Assembly: GCA_963816065.1 (NCBI GenBank)
Contig: CAWFJG010000001.1
Span: 248,001 to 312,000, forward strand
Direction of reading: 5' to 3'
DNA from: Roseiarcus sp963816065
GTDB taxonomy: Bacteria > Pseudomonadota > Alphaproteobacteria > Rhizobiales > Beijerinckiaceae
Length of the DNA stretch: 64,000 nt
This document shows, piece by piece, positions 9,672 through 19,520 of the stretch (its first letter is position 1; each line of letters starts with the position of its first letter). Under the pieces are notes generated by a model. The model worked only from the letters and a program-made list of their open reading frames with translations, was not told where the DNA came from and ran no database searches. Both the position numbers and the translations under genes were made by a program.

Positions 9672-11274
9672 CTAGCAGCCTGTCGGACTTAGCGCTGGGC
9701 CTGCGGCTGCGCTAGAATCAGGCGTTGATTCGCGCGGGGCGGCGGGCGGGTTTGATGAGCAATTTTCGGACGATCGATCGCGAGACGGGTTTCTTGTTGC
9801 CTCCCTCGGTGCGACGAATGGCTTCCGGAGAGGCACTTGGCGCGGTTCGTCGTCGAGGTGATCGACGGTCTCGACTTGGGCGGGATGAGCGGGGCTTACC
9901 GAGGCTCGGGTTCGGCTTCGTATCATCCCCGGATGTTGTTGGGCCTGTTGGTTTACGGCTATGCGACGGGGATATTTTCGAGCCGCAAGCTCGAGCGGGC
10001 GACCTACAACTCGGTGGCGTTCCGGTTCATCGCGGCGAACGATCATCCCGACCACGACACGATCGCGACGTTTCGGCGGCGTTTCTTGAAGGAGATCGAG
10101 AAGCTGTTCGTCGAGGTTCTTCAGTTGGCGCGCGAGATGGGCGTTTTGAAGATGGGCACGATCGGACTGGACGGCACGAAGATCCACGCCAACGCGAGCC
10201 GGCGCAGCGCGCTTTCCTATGCGTACGCGGGCAGGCTCGAGGAGCAGCTGAAGGCCGAGGTCGCCGATTTGCTGGCCAAGGCCGAGGCGGCGGACCAGTC
10301 GGATGTTCCCGACGGGATGTCGATCCCCGACGAACTGGCGCGGCGCGAGAAGCGTCTGCGCAAGATCGCCGAGGCGCGGGCGACGATCGAGGCGCGGGCC
10401 AAGGAGCGGGACGCTCGCGAGAAGGCGGAGCACGAGGTCAAAATGGCGGCGCGCGAGGCCAAGACCGCCGCGACGGGCAAGAAACCCAGGGGCAAGCCGC
10501 CGGCGCCGCCGGTTGAAGGGCCGCTACCGGCCGATCAGGTCAGCCTGACGGACGAGGAGTCGCGCATCATGCCGGCAGCCGGCGGCGGCTTCGACCAATG
10601 CTACAACGCGCAGGCGGCGGTGGCGGCGGGCAGCCTTCTGGTGGTGGCGACCGACGTTGTCCAGGCGCCCAACGACAAGAACCAGGTCGAACCGATGCTG
10701 GAGAAGATCGAGGCGTTGCCCACGGGCTTGGGCAAGGTCGACCATCTGCTGGCGGACACAGGATATTTCAGCGCGGGCAACGTGGCCGCCTGCGAGAAGG
10801 CCGGGGTCGAACCGGTGATCGCGATGGGCCGACAGCCGCATCATCCGCCGCTGAGCGAGCGGTTCGAGAAGGCGCCCGAGGCGCCGAAAGACCCGACGCC
10901 GGTCGAGGCGATGGCCCACAAGCTGAAGACGCCCGCCGGGTGCCCTCTACGCCCTGCGCAAACAAACGCCGGAGCCAGTGTTTGGCATCATCAAATCCGC
11001 GCTCGGATTCCGTCAATTCTCGCTGCGCGGGCTCGAAAACGTGCGCGGCGAGTGGAGCCTCGTGACCATGGCCTGGAATTTGAAGCGGATGTTCACCCTC
11101 GCTCCGGCCTATCGAATGGCTTGAGCCGCCTCGCGCCGAAAATCGACATACACAGCCGCTCCAACTGCATCAATTCGAACCCACCAAGCCTTAGATCGCG
11201 ATCAATCCAAGCCGCAAACTCGAAAAACGACATCGCAACTCAATCGCAGATAACTCAGTCCGACAGGCTGCTAG
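9672..11274 (+). mobile_element. IS1182-family insertion sequence
   Basis: The element is bounded by inverted repeats, gcagcctgtcggactt inside the left CTAG (from 9676) and cagtccgacaggctgc before the right CTAG (from 11256), matching over about 15 bases. CTAG flanks both ends, consistent with a 4-bp target duplication at a palindromic site. It carries one transposase gene, broken by two frameshifts, so the copy is probably inactive unless these are sequence errors. The right end abuts the 3' end of the DUF3095 gene, and the CTAG there supplies that gene's TAG stop. A 131-bp element at 456-586 has the same ends. Confidence 0.85.
9755..11124 (+). pseudogene. IS1182-family transposase, frameshifted
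   Basis: The translation begins MSNFRTIDRETGFLLPPSV, shifts frame near 9812 (into DEWLPERHLARFVVEVIDG) and runs through the typical IS1182 phrases HPRMLLGLLVYGYATGIFSS, ATFRRRFLKEIEKLF and GLDGTKIHANAS. The middle holds a long charged helical insert, then ADTGYFSAGN. A second shift near 10941 leads into the conserved C-terminus (PEPVFGIIKSALGFRQFSLR, then GEWSLVTMAWNLKRMF) ending at 11124. The acidic residues of the RNase H-like fold lie in the GLDGTK and ADTGY blocks and in the C-terminal GIIKS/RGLENV region. Reconstructed length is about 456 residues, usual for the family. Confidence 0.88.
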
Positions 11275-12429
11275 AACGCCGCCGTCTTCAAAAGCCTCCG
11301 CGCCTTCATAGCGCTTGCCGCCATGGCATAACCGCCGCCCGCCCCATCGACGAAGTGCAGATGCCCGCGGTCGGAATACGATGGCGCAAAGCACGTGACC
11401 TGCGCGCCGGACTGGCGGTACGTACCGTAGTCCGCGTAGTCGGACGACCTCGACCAACCTCGCCTCGAGCGCATCGGCGAAGGCTTCGGAGCAGTCGAGC
11501 GTCATGCGCAAACCATCGTCGAATTTGCGAAAGTCAGCGTTGGCGGCGAGATCGCCGACATAGGTTCGCATGTCGAACGAACTGACCTTGAGCATCAAGC
11601 GATGAAAGACCGCGGCAACCGCAAAGCTCTTTACGGCACGCCACAGCGCAGGCAGCCGCCCCGCGCCCGACGCCCGCAAGGCTGCTGTCTCCAGGCCGAT
11701 CGCCGGCCCGGGATCAGAGAAACTCAAGCTCTCCACGTTGACTGGCCTTCCGCCGCCGTCGGTTTTTTGCGTCATCGCAACCACCTCGTCGAGCAGTGCG
11801 GCGAAGCGGGGATCGTCGCCACGCGGCGCAACGATCAGTGAAAGGACAATCCCGCGCTTGGCCGGCGAAACCGTCCAGCGACAAGAGAGGCCGGACAGAT
11901 CAGGGCGCGCGTCGGGGTCGACCGGCAGTGCGTAATCTCCCCGCTTCGCGCGCTCCTCGAACCAGGAAAGCCCGCCGCCCGCGAACATCGCATAGGCGGC
12001 GTAAGTCGAGGCCCCATAGCGGGCGACCCGGACATCGCGACCGGCGGCCCGGAGGTCGCCGGCCGCGATCATTGCGATCCTGAGCTCGATGCCAAATTCC
12101 GCCTGCGAGAAGGCCGCCATCGCGGTCAGCGCCTTGGCCGCCGCGGGCGCGTGCTGCGGACCGACAGCGAAACTTGCACCGTCACCGCCGAAGACAAACG
12201 GAAAAGGGCGGCCGCCAAGCGCGTTGGAGACCGCGGCGATCACTCCGGCCCCGATCAAATTGACCGCCTTATAGCGCCCCTCGGCAATCGTCTTGGTCGA
12301 GCCGACGATGTCAGACAGGCCAACCGACCAGTCGTCAGGCAGCGGAAGATAATTCTCGGCGCGAACCGCGGCGGCGAAGTCAGTCAGGATCGGCAAGGAT
12401 TGATAGAAATCGCGCTCTTCGTCCGCCAT
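11271..12429 (-). pseudogene. DUF3095 family protein, frameshifted, IS at its 3' end
   Basis: The N-terminus (MADEERDFYQSLPILTDFAA) and phrases such as WSVGLSDIVGSTKTIAEGRY and FVFGGDGASFAVGP identify DUF3095, a family distantly related to class III nucleotide cyclases: the DIVGSTK and GGDGASF blocks occupy the places of the two metal-binding loops of cyclases. A one-base loss near 11443 shifts the frame; the correct C-terminus continues with DYADYGTYRQSGAQVTCFA and ends with KTAAF. The stop codon TAG lies inside the CTAG at the right end of the insertion sequence, so the last residues may differ from the ancestral protein. The ATG at 12429 has a G-rich ribosome binding site about 6 bases upstream. 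Confidence 0.8.
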
Positions 12430-12447
12430 CGGCAGCCCCCTCAATGC

Positions 12448-12897
12448 TTACGTAACGCAACGCCGCCGCTCGGCAAGTCTTTCTGAAAATCGGTCGCTGT
12501 ATGGACCGAACACGACCGCGAGCGTGATCCGCCCGGGCCACTGGGTGAAGAGCCCGGTGGCCACGAGCGCCAGCGGATAGAGCTCAGATCATCGACGCAC
12601 GATGGCTCTCGACGCGTCCGCGGCGCGCCGCAAAGACAGCCAACGGAACCATCGTCAAAGTCAAGAGCGACAGCAGGTGGATCGGGCTCCAGAGTCCCAG
12701 GTCCGGATGGTGTGGATGAAAAGCGATGCGCCCGCCAGGCCCATCATCGCCAGCGCCCGCGACCAACCCAGCGCGCGGTGCACCCTCACGCCCGTCGGCA
12801 GCCGGAGCGGCATCGTGCCGAGGGCGATCGCGACGACGGCCAGATAGGGGTGAACCTGGATCGTGGGCGACGCGTCGAGGAGCGGCGCGAGCGTCAT
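12448..12897 (-). pseudogene. DUF2306 membrane protein, frameshifted
   Basis: This gene begins with an ATG that overlaps the stop of thiD (ATGA), so it belongs to the thiamine transcript. The reconstructed product is about 150 residues with four membrane segments. The family phrases are HRALGWSRALAMMGLAGASL, then FIHTIR, then WSPIHLLSLLTLTMVPLAV, FAARRGRVESHRASMI and finally LYPLALVATGLFTQWPGRI. These lie in three frames, with shifts near 12705 and 12593. DUF2306 proteins are predicted integral membrane proteins of unknown role. The link to thiamine synthesis may be only positional. Confidence 0.65.
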
Positions 12898-13802
12898 TGC
12901 CGGCGATCTTGCGCCAACGTCGACGCCTCGAGCGGTATCTGAAGCAGCGGCCCCGATCCAGCGCCCAGCCGCGCCGCGGCGCCCCGTTCGATCGCCGCGT
13001 GCACGAACGCCTTGGCGGCGGCGATCGCATCCAGCAACGGCCGTCCGAGCACGACCTGAGCGGCGATCGCGCTCGACAGGGTGCAGCCGGTTCCATGGGT
13101 GTTCGGCGAGGCGATCCTCGGCAAGGCGTAGCGATAAACGCCATCGGGAGTGACGAGGAGGTCGACCGCCTCAACTCCGGCGAGGTGGCCGCCCTTCATC
13201 AGCACGGCTCGAGACCCGAGAGCGAGCAGCGCCCCCCCTTGCCTGATCATGTCGGCTTCGTTCTGCGCAAGAGCCGCACCGAGAAGCGCCGCCGCCTCGG
13301 GCAGGTTGGGGGTCAGGCAATCGACGAGCGCCAGGAACCGCGCCCGGATCGCCTCGATGAAGCCCGCGCCCGCAAGAGGATCGCCCGAGGAGGCCGCAAG
13401 GACCGGGTCATAGACGATGAAGGGGTAGTACCCCTCTCCCACAGTGGAAGGGGGCGGGGGCGAGGGTCCGCGCCGGGCGCCGCCTTCTCTCCGAGCGAGA
13501 AGGGAGGAGCCGACCGCCTCCGCGATCTCCGCGCTCGCCAGCATGCCGATCTTGATCGCGGCGACATTGAAGTCGTCGAGAACGGCGTCGATCTGAGCCC
13601 GCACCATGGCGGCCGGGACGGCGTGGATCGAGCGAACGGCGAGCGTGTTCTGGGCGGTCAGGGCCGTGATCGCACTCGCGCCATAGACCCTTAGGGCGGC
13701 GAAGGTTCTGAGGTCCGCCTGGATTCCGGCGCCGCCGCCGGAGTCGGAACCAGCGATGGTGAGCGCGATCAGGGTCCACTCGCCCGGAGCGTTTGCGCTC
13801 AC
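12894..13802 (-). CDS. thiD: Hydroxymethylpyrimidine/phosphomethylpyrimidine kinase
   Basis: ThiD phosphorylates HMP and then HMP-P to give HMP-PP, the pyrimidine half of thiamine. The 302-residue product shows the ribokinase-fold signatures: the N-terminal ALTIAGSDSGGGAGIQAD substrate loop, KIGMLAS, the YDPVLAASSGDPL strand, the LTPNLPEAAALLG block and the C-terminal anion hole NTHGTGCTLSSAIAA with the catalytic base. The GTG at 13802 overlaps the thiE stop by four bases; an ATG at 13826 is the alternative. About 20-25 extra residues rich in Gly, Arg and Pro sit near residue 105-130, between the SSLLA helix and the FIVYDPV strand. They are encoded by a GC-rich palindromic repeat (13427-13508) inserted without breaking the frame. 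Confidence 0.93.
   Translation of the reverse strand: MSANAPGEWTLIALTIAGSDSGGGAGIQADLRTFAALRVYGASAITALTAQNTLAVRSIHAVPAAMVRAQIDAVLDDFNVAAIKIGMLASAEIAEAVGSSLLARREGGARRGPSPPPPSTVGEGYYPFIVYDPVLAASSGDPLAGAGFIEAIRARFLALVDCLTPNLPEAAALLGAALAQNEADMIRQGGALLALGSRAVLMKGGHLAGVEAVDLLVTPDGVYRYALPRIASPNTHGTGCTLSSAIAAQVVLGRPLLDAIAAAKAFVHAAIERGAAARLGAGSGPLLQIPLEASTLAQDRRQ
13427..13508. repeat. REP-like palindromic repeat inside thiD
   Basis: The stretch contains the motif cccctctcccac and, at its other end, a hairpin made by cttctc and gagaag around a seven-base loop. Similar text (cccctctcccgtcggg) occurs at 14401 at the start of thiE. Such short GC-rich palindromes are usual in intergenic DNA of proteobacteria. 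Here one lies within the coding region of thiD as an in-frame insertion of roughly 75-80 bases; the exact borders are estimated from where the kinase family alignment resumes. Confidence 0.6.
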
Positions 13803-14440
13803 GTCGGCCGGGTCGCCGCGATCCATTGCTCCGCGCGCGCCTCCGGGTCGGGGTTGAGCGTGATGTCGGAGATCACCGAGACGAGATCGGCGCCGGCGTC
13901 AAGGCAGAACTTCGCGCGCTCGAGGTCGATGCCGCCGATCGCGCAGAGCGGCAGGCCGCCGATCCGCCGCTTCCACTCCGTCAGCAGTTCTAGTCCGTGC
14001 GCCGCGACAGATAGCGCCTTGGAGCGCGTAGGATATATCGGCCCCAGCGCGACATAGTCGGGATCGAGCGCGAGTGCGCGCTCGAGTTCGGAATGGTCGT
14101 AGGTCGAGAGGCCCAATTTCAGGCCGGCCTTGCGGATCGCAGCCAGATCGGCGGTGTCCAGGTCTTCCTGCCCGAGGTGCACCCAGTCTGCGCCCTCCGC
14201 GATCGCAACCCGCCAGTCGTCGTTGACGACCAGCGTCGCGCCGGCCTTGCGGCATAGCGCCAGCGCCTCGCGCGTCTCGTGCACAACGGTCGCCTCGTCC
14301 GAGTCCTTGATGCGGAGCTGAACCAGCCGCGCACCGACACCGACCAGCCGCGCCACCCAGACCGCACTATCGACGATGGGATAGAAGGGGTCGAGCGCCG
14401 CCCCTCTCCCGTCGGGAAAGGGATTAGGGGTGAGTGCCAC
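13799..14440 (-). CDS. thiE: Thiamine phosphate synthase
   Basis: ThiE joins HMP-PP and the thiazole phosphate to give thiamine phosphate. The TIM-barrel protein shows the family blocks GARLVQLRIKD (near residue 35), ATLVVNDDWRVAIAEGADWVH with the following LGQEDL, STYDHSELERAL, YVALGPIYPTRSK and CAIGGIDLERAKFCLDAGAD. The start is uncertain: the GTG at 14440 has a GAGGA ribosome binding site eight bases upstream and is preferred. With that start the first dozen codons (MALTPNPFPDGRG) are read from a palindromic repeat, and the normal enzyme begins only at about residue 16. The stop overlaps the thiD start by four bases. Confidence 0.93.
   Translation of the reverse strand: MALTPNPFPDGRGAALDPFYPIVDSAVWVARLVGVGARLVQLRIKDSDEATVVHETREALALCRKAGATLVVNDDWRVAIAEGADWVHLGQEDLDTADLAAIRKAGLKLGLSTYDHSELERALALDPDYVALGPIYPTRSKALSVAAHGLELLTEWKRRIGGLPLCAIGGIDLERAKFCLDAGADLVSVISDITLNPDPEARAEQWIAATRPT
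14401..14434. repeat. REP-like palindromic repeat at the 5' end of thiE
   Basis: The sequence cccctctcccgtcggg followed by aaagggattaggggtgag is an imperfect palindrome of a kind often found between genes. Read on the minus strand it encodes Leu-Thr-Pro-Asn-Pro-Phe-Pro-Asp-Gly-Arg-Gly, a tell-tale peptide seen when such repeats are translated. It is related to the repeat inside thiD about one kilobase away. Confidence 0.65.
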
Positions 14441-14462
14441 GAGAGGGTCCTCGGCTAAGCGC

Positions 14463-16292
<1,830 letters not shown>

Positions 16293-16349
16293 GGCCGTCT
16301 CCTCAACGCCGGATAACAGCGAAATAAGACGGCCGATTGTCGAGCATCG

Positions 16350-16436
16350 GCTACGTCCCTTCGCCGGCATGACCCGGATCAGGTTCAAAGGGTTCGGCTT
16401 TCCGCCGTCTCAGCCCCGTTTGGGACACCCCTCGAG
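16350..16436 (-). promoter_or_regulatory. TPP riboswitch (THI element)
   Basis: On the minus strand the leader contains the family's conserved parts in order: a ggggtg segment near 16432, the ctgaga box near 16409-16414, the long acceptor TGAACCTGATCCGGGTCAT box near 16369-16388, and the closing gcgaagggac near 16354-16363. It lies 58 bases upstream of thiC. Binding of thiamine pyrophosphate would shut down thiC and the genes after it. Confidence 0.96.
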
Positions 16437-16641
16437 CAAACTCCATATCTGGGCCAGGCCCGCCCCGCTGTCAAGCAACGAGGCGCCTTGTCATGACGAG
16501 TGGACATTGATTGACTTCTCACAATCCGATGTCATGATTATAACTCAGACGCCTCGACGAGTTCATGGCGACATGAGACAGGTCAGTGGAGTTTCGAACC
16601 CAGCCTCAAGGCTGTCGCCGCCGACTGTGGATCCCAGTGAC

Positions 16642-17448
16642 ATGCGACCGTCGCTGCAACGACGGAACGAGCGCCTGGGTCGCCTTGAGAACGCGATCGA
16701 GACGCGCGGGGTGCTGCGTCTGCGGGAGGCCGCTGCCTTACTCGCGGTCTCCGAAATGACGGTGCGGCGCGACATCGCCGCGGATGCAGGCCGGTTCACC
16801 TATCTTGGCGGCTACATCTTTGCAGGCAACGACGCCTCGCGCGAAGCGCACGGGTTGAGGCCCTACATCTTCGCGCGCGAGGCCGAGACCAACCCCCAGG
16901 GTAAGCGGGACGCATGCATCCGTGCAGCGGAGCTGATCGAACCCGGCGATACGATTTTCATCGACTGCGGCACGACTTTGCCCGAGTTGGCGACCCGGTT
17001 GCCGACTGTGGGGTCGCTTACGGTCGTCTGCTACGCCATGACCATCGCCGAGATCATCTGCAAGCGCCCAAATCTGACGGTCATGATGCTCGGCGGCTTG
17101 TATCAGGCTTCATCCGCATCGTTTTACAGCAGTCCCGAGTCCCTCGAAATGCTGGGGCGCATTGGCATCACAAAGGCCTTTTTGTCCGCCGGAGGCGTGC
17201 ATGCCGAACGGGGCGTGAGTTGTTCGAATTTCCACGAGGTGCCAATCAAACAGAAGGCCTTGGGCGTCTCCCTCAAAAGTTACGTGGTGGTCGATTCCAG
17301 CAAGTTTGGGGTTGTCAGGCCAGCCTTCTTCGCTCCTCTCGCCGCCTTCGACGCGGTCGTCACCGATGCCGGCTTGACGACCGCTGACCGCGCCGCGCTT
17401 ACGCAGGCCGCTATCCCGGCACTTGTTTTGGGCGACCAAAAGCTGTGA
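16642..17448 (+). CDS. DeoR-family transcriptional regulator
   Basis: The 268-residue product has an N-terminal winged-helix HTH (ERLGRLENAIETRGVLRLRE, AAALLAVSEMTVRRDIAAD) and a C-terminal sugar-phosphate-sensing DeoRC domain with DTIFIDCGTTLPELATRL and the later LGVSLKSYVVVDSSKFG. Members usually repress a neighbouring catabolic operon and let go when a phosphorylated sugar binds. The ATG at 16642 gives the usual short lead before the HTH; ATGs at 16565 and 16572 are in reach but only the latter is in frame. It lies directly upstream of deoC and the importer genes on the same strand and probably controls them. Confidence 0.88.
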   Translation: MRPSLQRRNERLGRLENAIETRGVLRLREAAALLAVSEMTVRRDIAADAGRFTYLGGYIFAGNDASREAHGLRPYIFAREAETNPQGKRDACIRAAELIEPGDTIFIDCGTTLPELATRLPTVGSLTVVCYAMTIAEIICKRPNLTVMMLGGLYQASSASFYSSPESLEMLGRIGITKAFLSAGGVHAERGVSCSNFHEVPIKQKALGVSLKSYVVVDSSKFGVVRPAFFAPLAAFDAVVTDAGLTTADRAALTQAAIPALVLGDQKL

Positions 17449-17461
17449 TAGACTTTTCAGA

Positions 17462-17490
17462 TTGACATTCGGAATGGCGAGGCGTGTAAT
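17462..17490 (+). promoter_or_regulatory. Likely sigma-70 promoter of the deoC cluster
   Basis: A perfect TTGACA (17462-17467) and a TGTAAT (17485-17490) are separated by 17 bases, an optimal arrangement. It begins 13 bases after the regulator's stop and lies about 135 bases before deoC. The leader between them has a hairpin-forming segment around the paired ccctcgg and ccgaggg at 17576-17598. A DeoR-type operator probably overlaps, but no clear pair of half-sites could be defined. Confidence 0.65.
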
Positions 17491-17623
17491 AATCGTAACA
17501 GTGAAATCAGCCGTTTTTGTGTGTTCCCATCTTCCATGGCTCGCCCGTGAGGGAACGCTCTAGAACGCTGCCGCCGCCCTCGGTTCTCCCCGAGGGCGAA
17601 GGAAGGCGATAAGCAGCAACAAG

Positions 17624-18307
17624 ATGTCCGATAGTCCTTTGATCCGCGAACCGGTCGATCTGGCGGGGTTAATTGACCATACCCTGCTGAAGCCTGACGC
17701 GACCGCAGAGCAAGTGCGGCGGTTGTGCACCGAGGCGAGGCAGTATCATTTTCATTCAGTGTGCGTGAACCCGATCTTCGTCGCGCTGGCGCACCGCGAA
17801 CTAGTGGGTTCGGAGGTGACGATCTGTTCGGTGATCGCCTTCCCATTCGGCGCCACCACGACTACGGCGAAAGCGGCGGAGACTCGACAGGCGGTGGCCG
17901 ACGGAGCCGGCGAGATCGACATGGTGATCGCCATCGGCGCGTTGAAGGGAGGGGAGCATGACTATGTCCGGCGCGATATAGCAGGGGTCAAGCAAGCCTG
18001 TGGCGCATCGTCCTTAAAGGTAATCATCGAAACATGCCTGTTGACTGACGAGGAAAAGGTGAAGGCTTGCCTGTTGGCGAAAGAAGCCGGAGCCGATTTC
18101 GTGAAAACGTCCACTGGTTACGGCGGAGGCGGCGCAACGGTCGAGGATGTCGCGTTGATGCGCCGCACAGTCGGACCGACAATGGGCGTCAAGGCGTCAG
18201 GCGGGATCAAGACCTTTGCCGACGCGCTGGCGATGGTCCGGGCCGGAGCTACGCGGATCGGCGCGAGTTCCGGAATCGCAATGGTCACGGCGACAAGACC
18301 GGCTTGA
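17624..18307 (+). CDS. deoC: Deoxyribose-phosphate aldolase
   Basis: DeoC splits 2-deoxyribose 5-phosphate into acetaldehyde and glyceraldehyde 3-phosphate through a Schiff base. The 227-residue TIM-barrel shows IDHTLLKPDAT (residues 16-26), CVNPIFVALA, the EIDMVIAIGALKGG strand, KVIIETCLL, and the Schiff-base lysine in ADFVKTSTGYGGGGAT, then GVKASGGIKTFADAL with the second catalytic lysine. All residues needed for the reaction appear present. The gene opens the operon behind a good promoter; the rest of the operon supplies sugar import and phosphorylation, which would provide its substrate. Confidence 0.95.
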   Translation: MSDSPLIREPVDLAGLIDHTLLKPDATAEQVRRLCTEARQYHFHSVCVNPIFVALAHRELVGSEVTICSVIAFPFGATTTTAKAAETRQAVADGAGEIDMVIAIGALKGGEHDYVRRDIAGVKQACGASSLKVIIETCLLTDEEKVKACLLAKEAGADFVKTSTGYGGGGATVEDVALMRRTVGPTMGVKASGGIKTFADALAMVRAGATRIGASSGIAMVTATRPA

Positions 18308-18396
18308 CGACCTTTGGCGTCGGCTGCCGGGGCCGGAACTGCAGCAAGAAAAGCCGGTGCAAAGCGGCGCCAAATACGAGAGGAGAGGAAGAGACC

Positions 18397-19461
18397 ATGT
18401 TCAACAGACGTCAGTTCACGACTTTGACCCTGGCGACGACATTGCTCGCGGGGACAGGGATTCGGGCAGCCTATGCCGGGCTCGGCCCGATTGACGTCAG
18501 CAAGGTCCGCGCCGACATCTCTGCGGCGAAGAGCAAGAAGCTGACAATGGCGACGGTGGTGAAGATCGACGGCATCGCCTGGTTCGACCGCATGCGTGAG
18601 GGCGTGAAGGAGTTCGGGCAACTCACAGGCGATGACGTATGGATGGTCGGACCGAGCCATGCCGATGCGGCCGAGCAAGTCCAGTTGGTCGAGAATCTGA
18701 TCGCGCAGGGCGTGGACGCCATCTGCATCGTGCCATTCTCGGTCGAAGCGGTGGAGCCGGTGCTGAAGAAGGCGCGTGATCGCGGCATCATCGTCGTGGC
18801 CCACGAGGCCTCGAACCTACAGAATGCAGACTACATCATCGAGGCGTTCGACAACAAGGCGTACGGCGCCGCGCTGATGAAGAGCCTGGGGGCGCAAATG
18901 GGCGGCGAGGGTAAGTATGTCGCAACCGTCGGCAGCCTGACTTCGCAGTCGCAGAACGAGTGGATCGACGGCGGCATCGAGTACCAGAAGGCGAACTTCC
19001 CGAAGATGCAGCTTGCCACGCAGCGTCTCGAAACATACGACGATGCGACTCAGGACTACAACAAGCTGAAGGAAGCCCTTACCGCCTATCCGGATCTCAA
19101 GGGTGTGCTCGGTGGCCCGATGCCGACTTCGGCAGGGGCCGGCAAGCTGATCGCCGAGCGCGGGCTGAAGGGCAAGGTGTTCTTCGCCGGCACAGGTTTG
19201 GTGTCGGTCGCAGGCGAGTATCTGAAGTCTGGCGACATCAACTACATTCAGTTCTGGGATCCGGCGGTTGCCGGCATCGCCATGAACATCATCGCGGCAA
19301 TGGCGGCGACAGGCAAGAAAGGCGATCTCAAGGCCGGCCTGAACCTTGGCCTGCCTGGCTACGAGAACCTGACACAACCGCAGGCCGATCGGCCAAACCT
19401 GCTCTACGGCGCAGGCTGGGTGTCGGTGACCAAGGACAACATGGACGCGTACAAATTCTGA
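18397..19461 (+). CDS. Sugar ABC transporter, periplasmic binding protein
   Basis: The 354-residue product starts at the ATG at 18397 behind a strong aggagagg site. It has an Arg-Arg containing signal sequence (MFNRRQFTTLTLATTLLAG) ending near Ala-Tyr-Ala, suggesting Sec or possibly Tat export. The rest is a type I periplasmic-binding fold similar to the LsrB/RhaS/RbsB group: VKIDGIAWFDRMREGVKEF, GVDAICIVPFSVEAVEPVLK, KARDRGIIVVAHEA and GVLGGPMPTSAGAGKLIAE. It should capture a sugar and pass it to the two permeases encoded downstream. The ligand is not visible from sequence; the neighbouring deoC points to deoxyribose or a nucleoside-derived pentose. Confidence 0.9.
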   Translation: MFNRRQFTTLTLATTLLAGTGIRAAYAGLGPIDVSKVRADISAAKSKKLTMATVVKIDGIAWFDRMREGVKEFGQLTGDDVWMVGPSHADAAEQVQLVENLIAQGVDAICIVPFSVEAVEPVLKKARDRGIIVVAHEASNLQNADYIIEAFDNKAYGAALMKSLGAQMGGEGKYVATVGSLTSQSQNEWIDGGIEYQKANFPKMQLATQRLETYDDATQDYNKLKEALTAYPDLKGVLGGPMPTSAGAGKLIAERGLKGKVFFAGTGLVSVAGEYLKSGDINYIQFWDPAVAGIAMNIIAAMAATGKKGDLKAGLNLGLPGYENLTQPQADRPNLLYGAGWVSVTKDNMDAYKF

Positions 19462-19520
19462 TCGGCTGGAAAGGGGCGCCGATCCGAGCGCCCCCGGCTA
19501 TTTCGAATTGAATCCACCGC

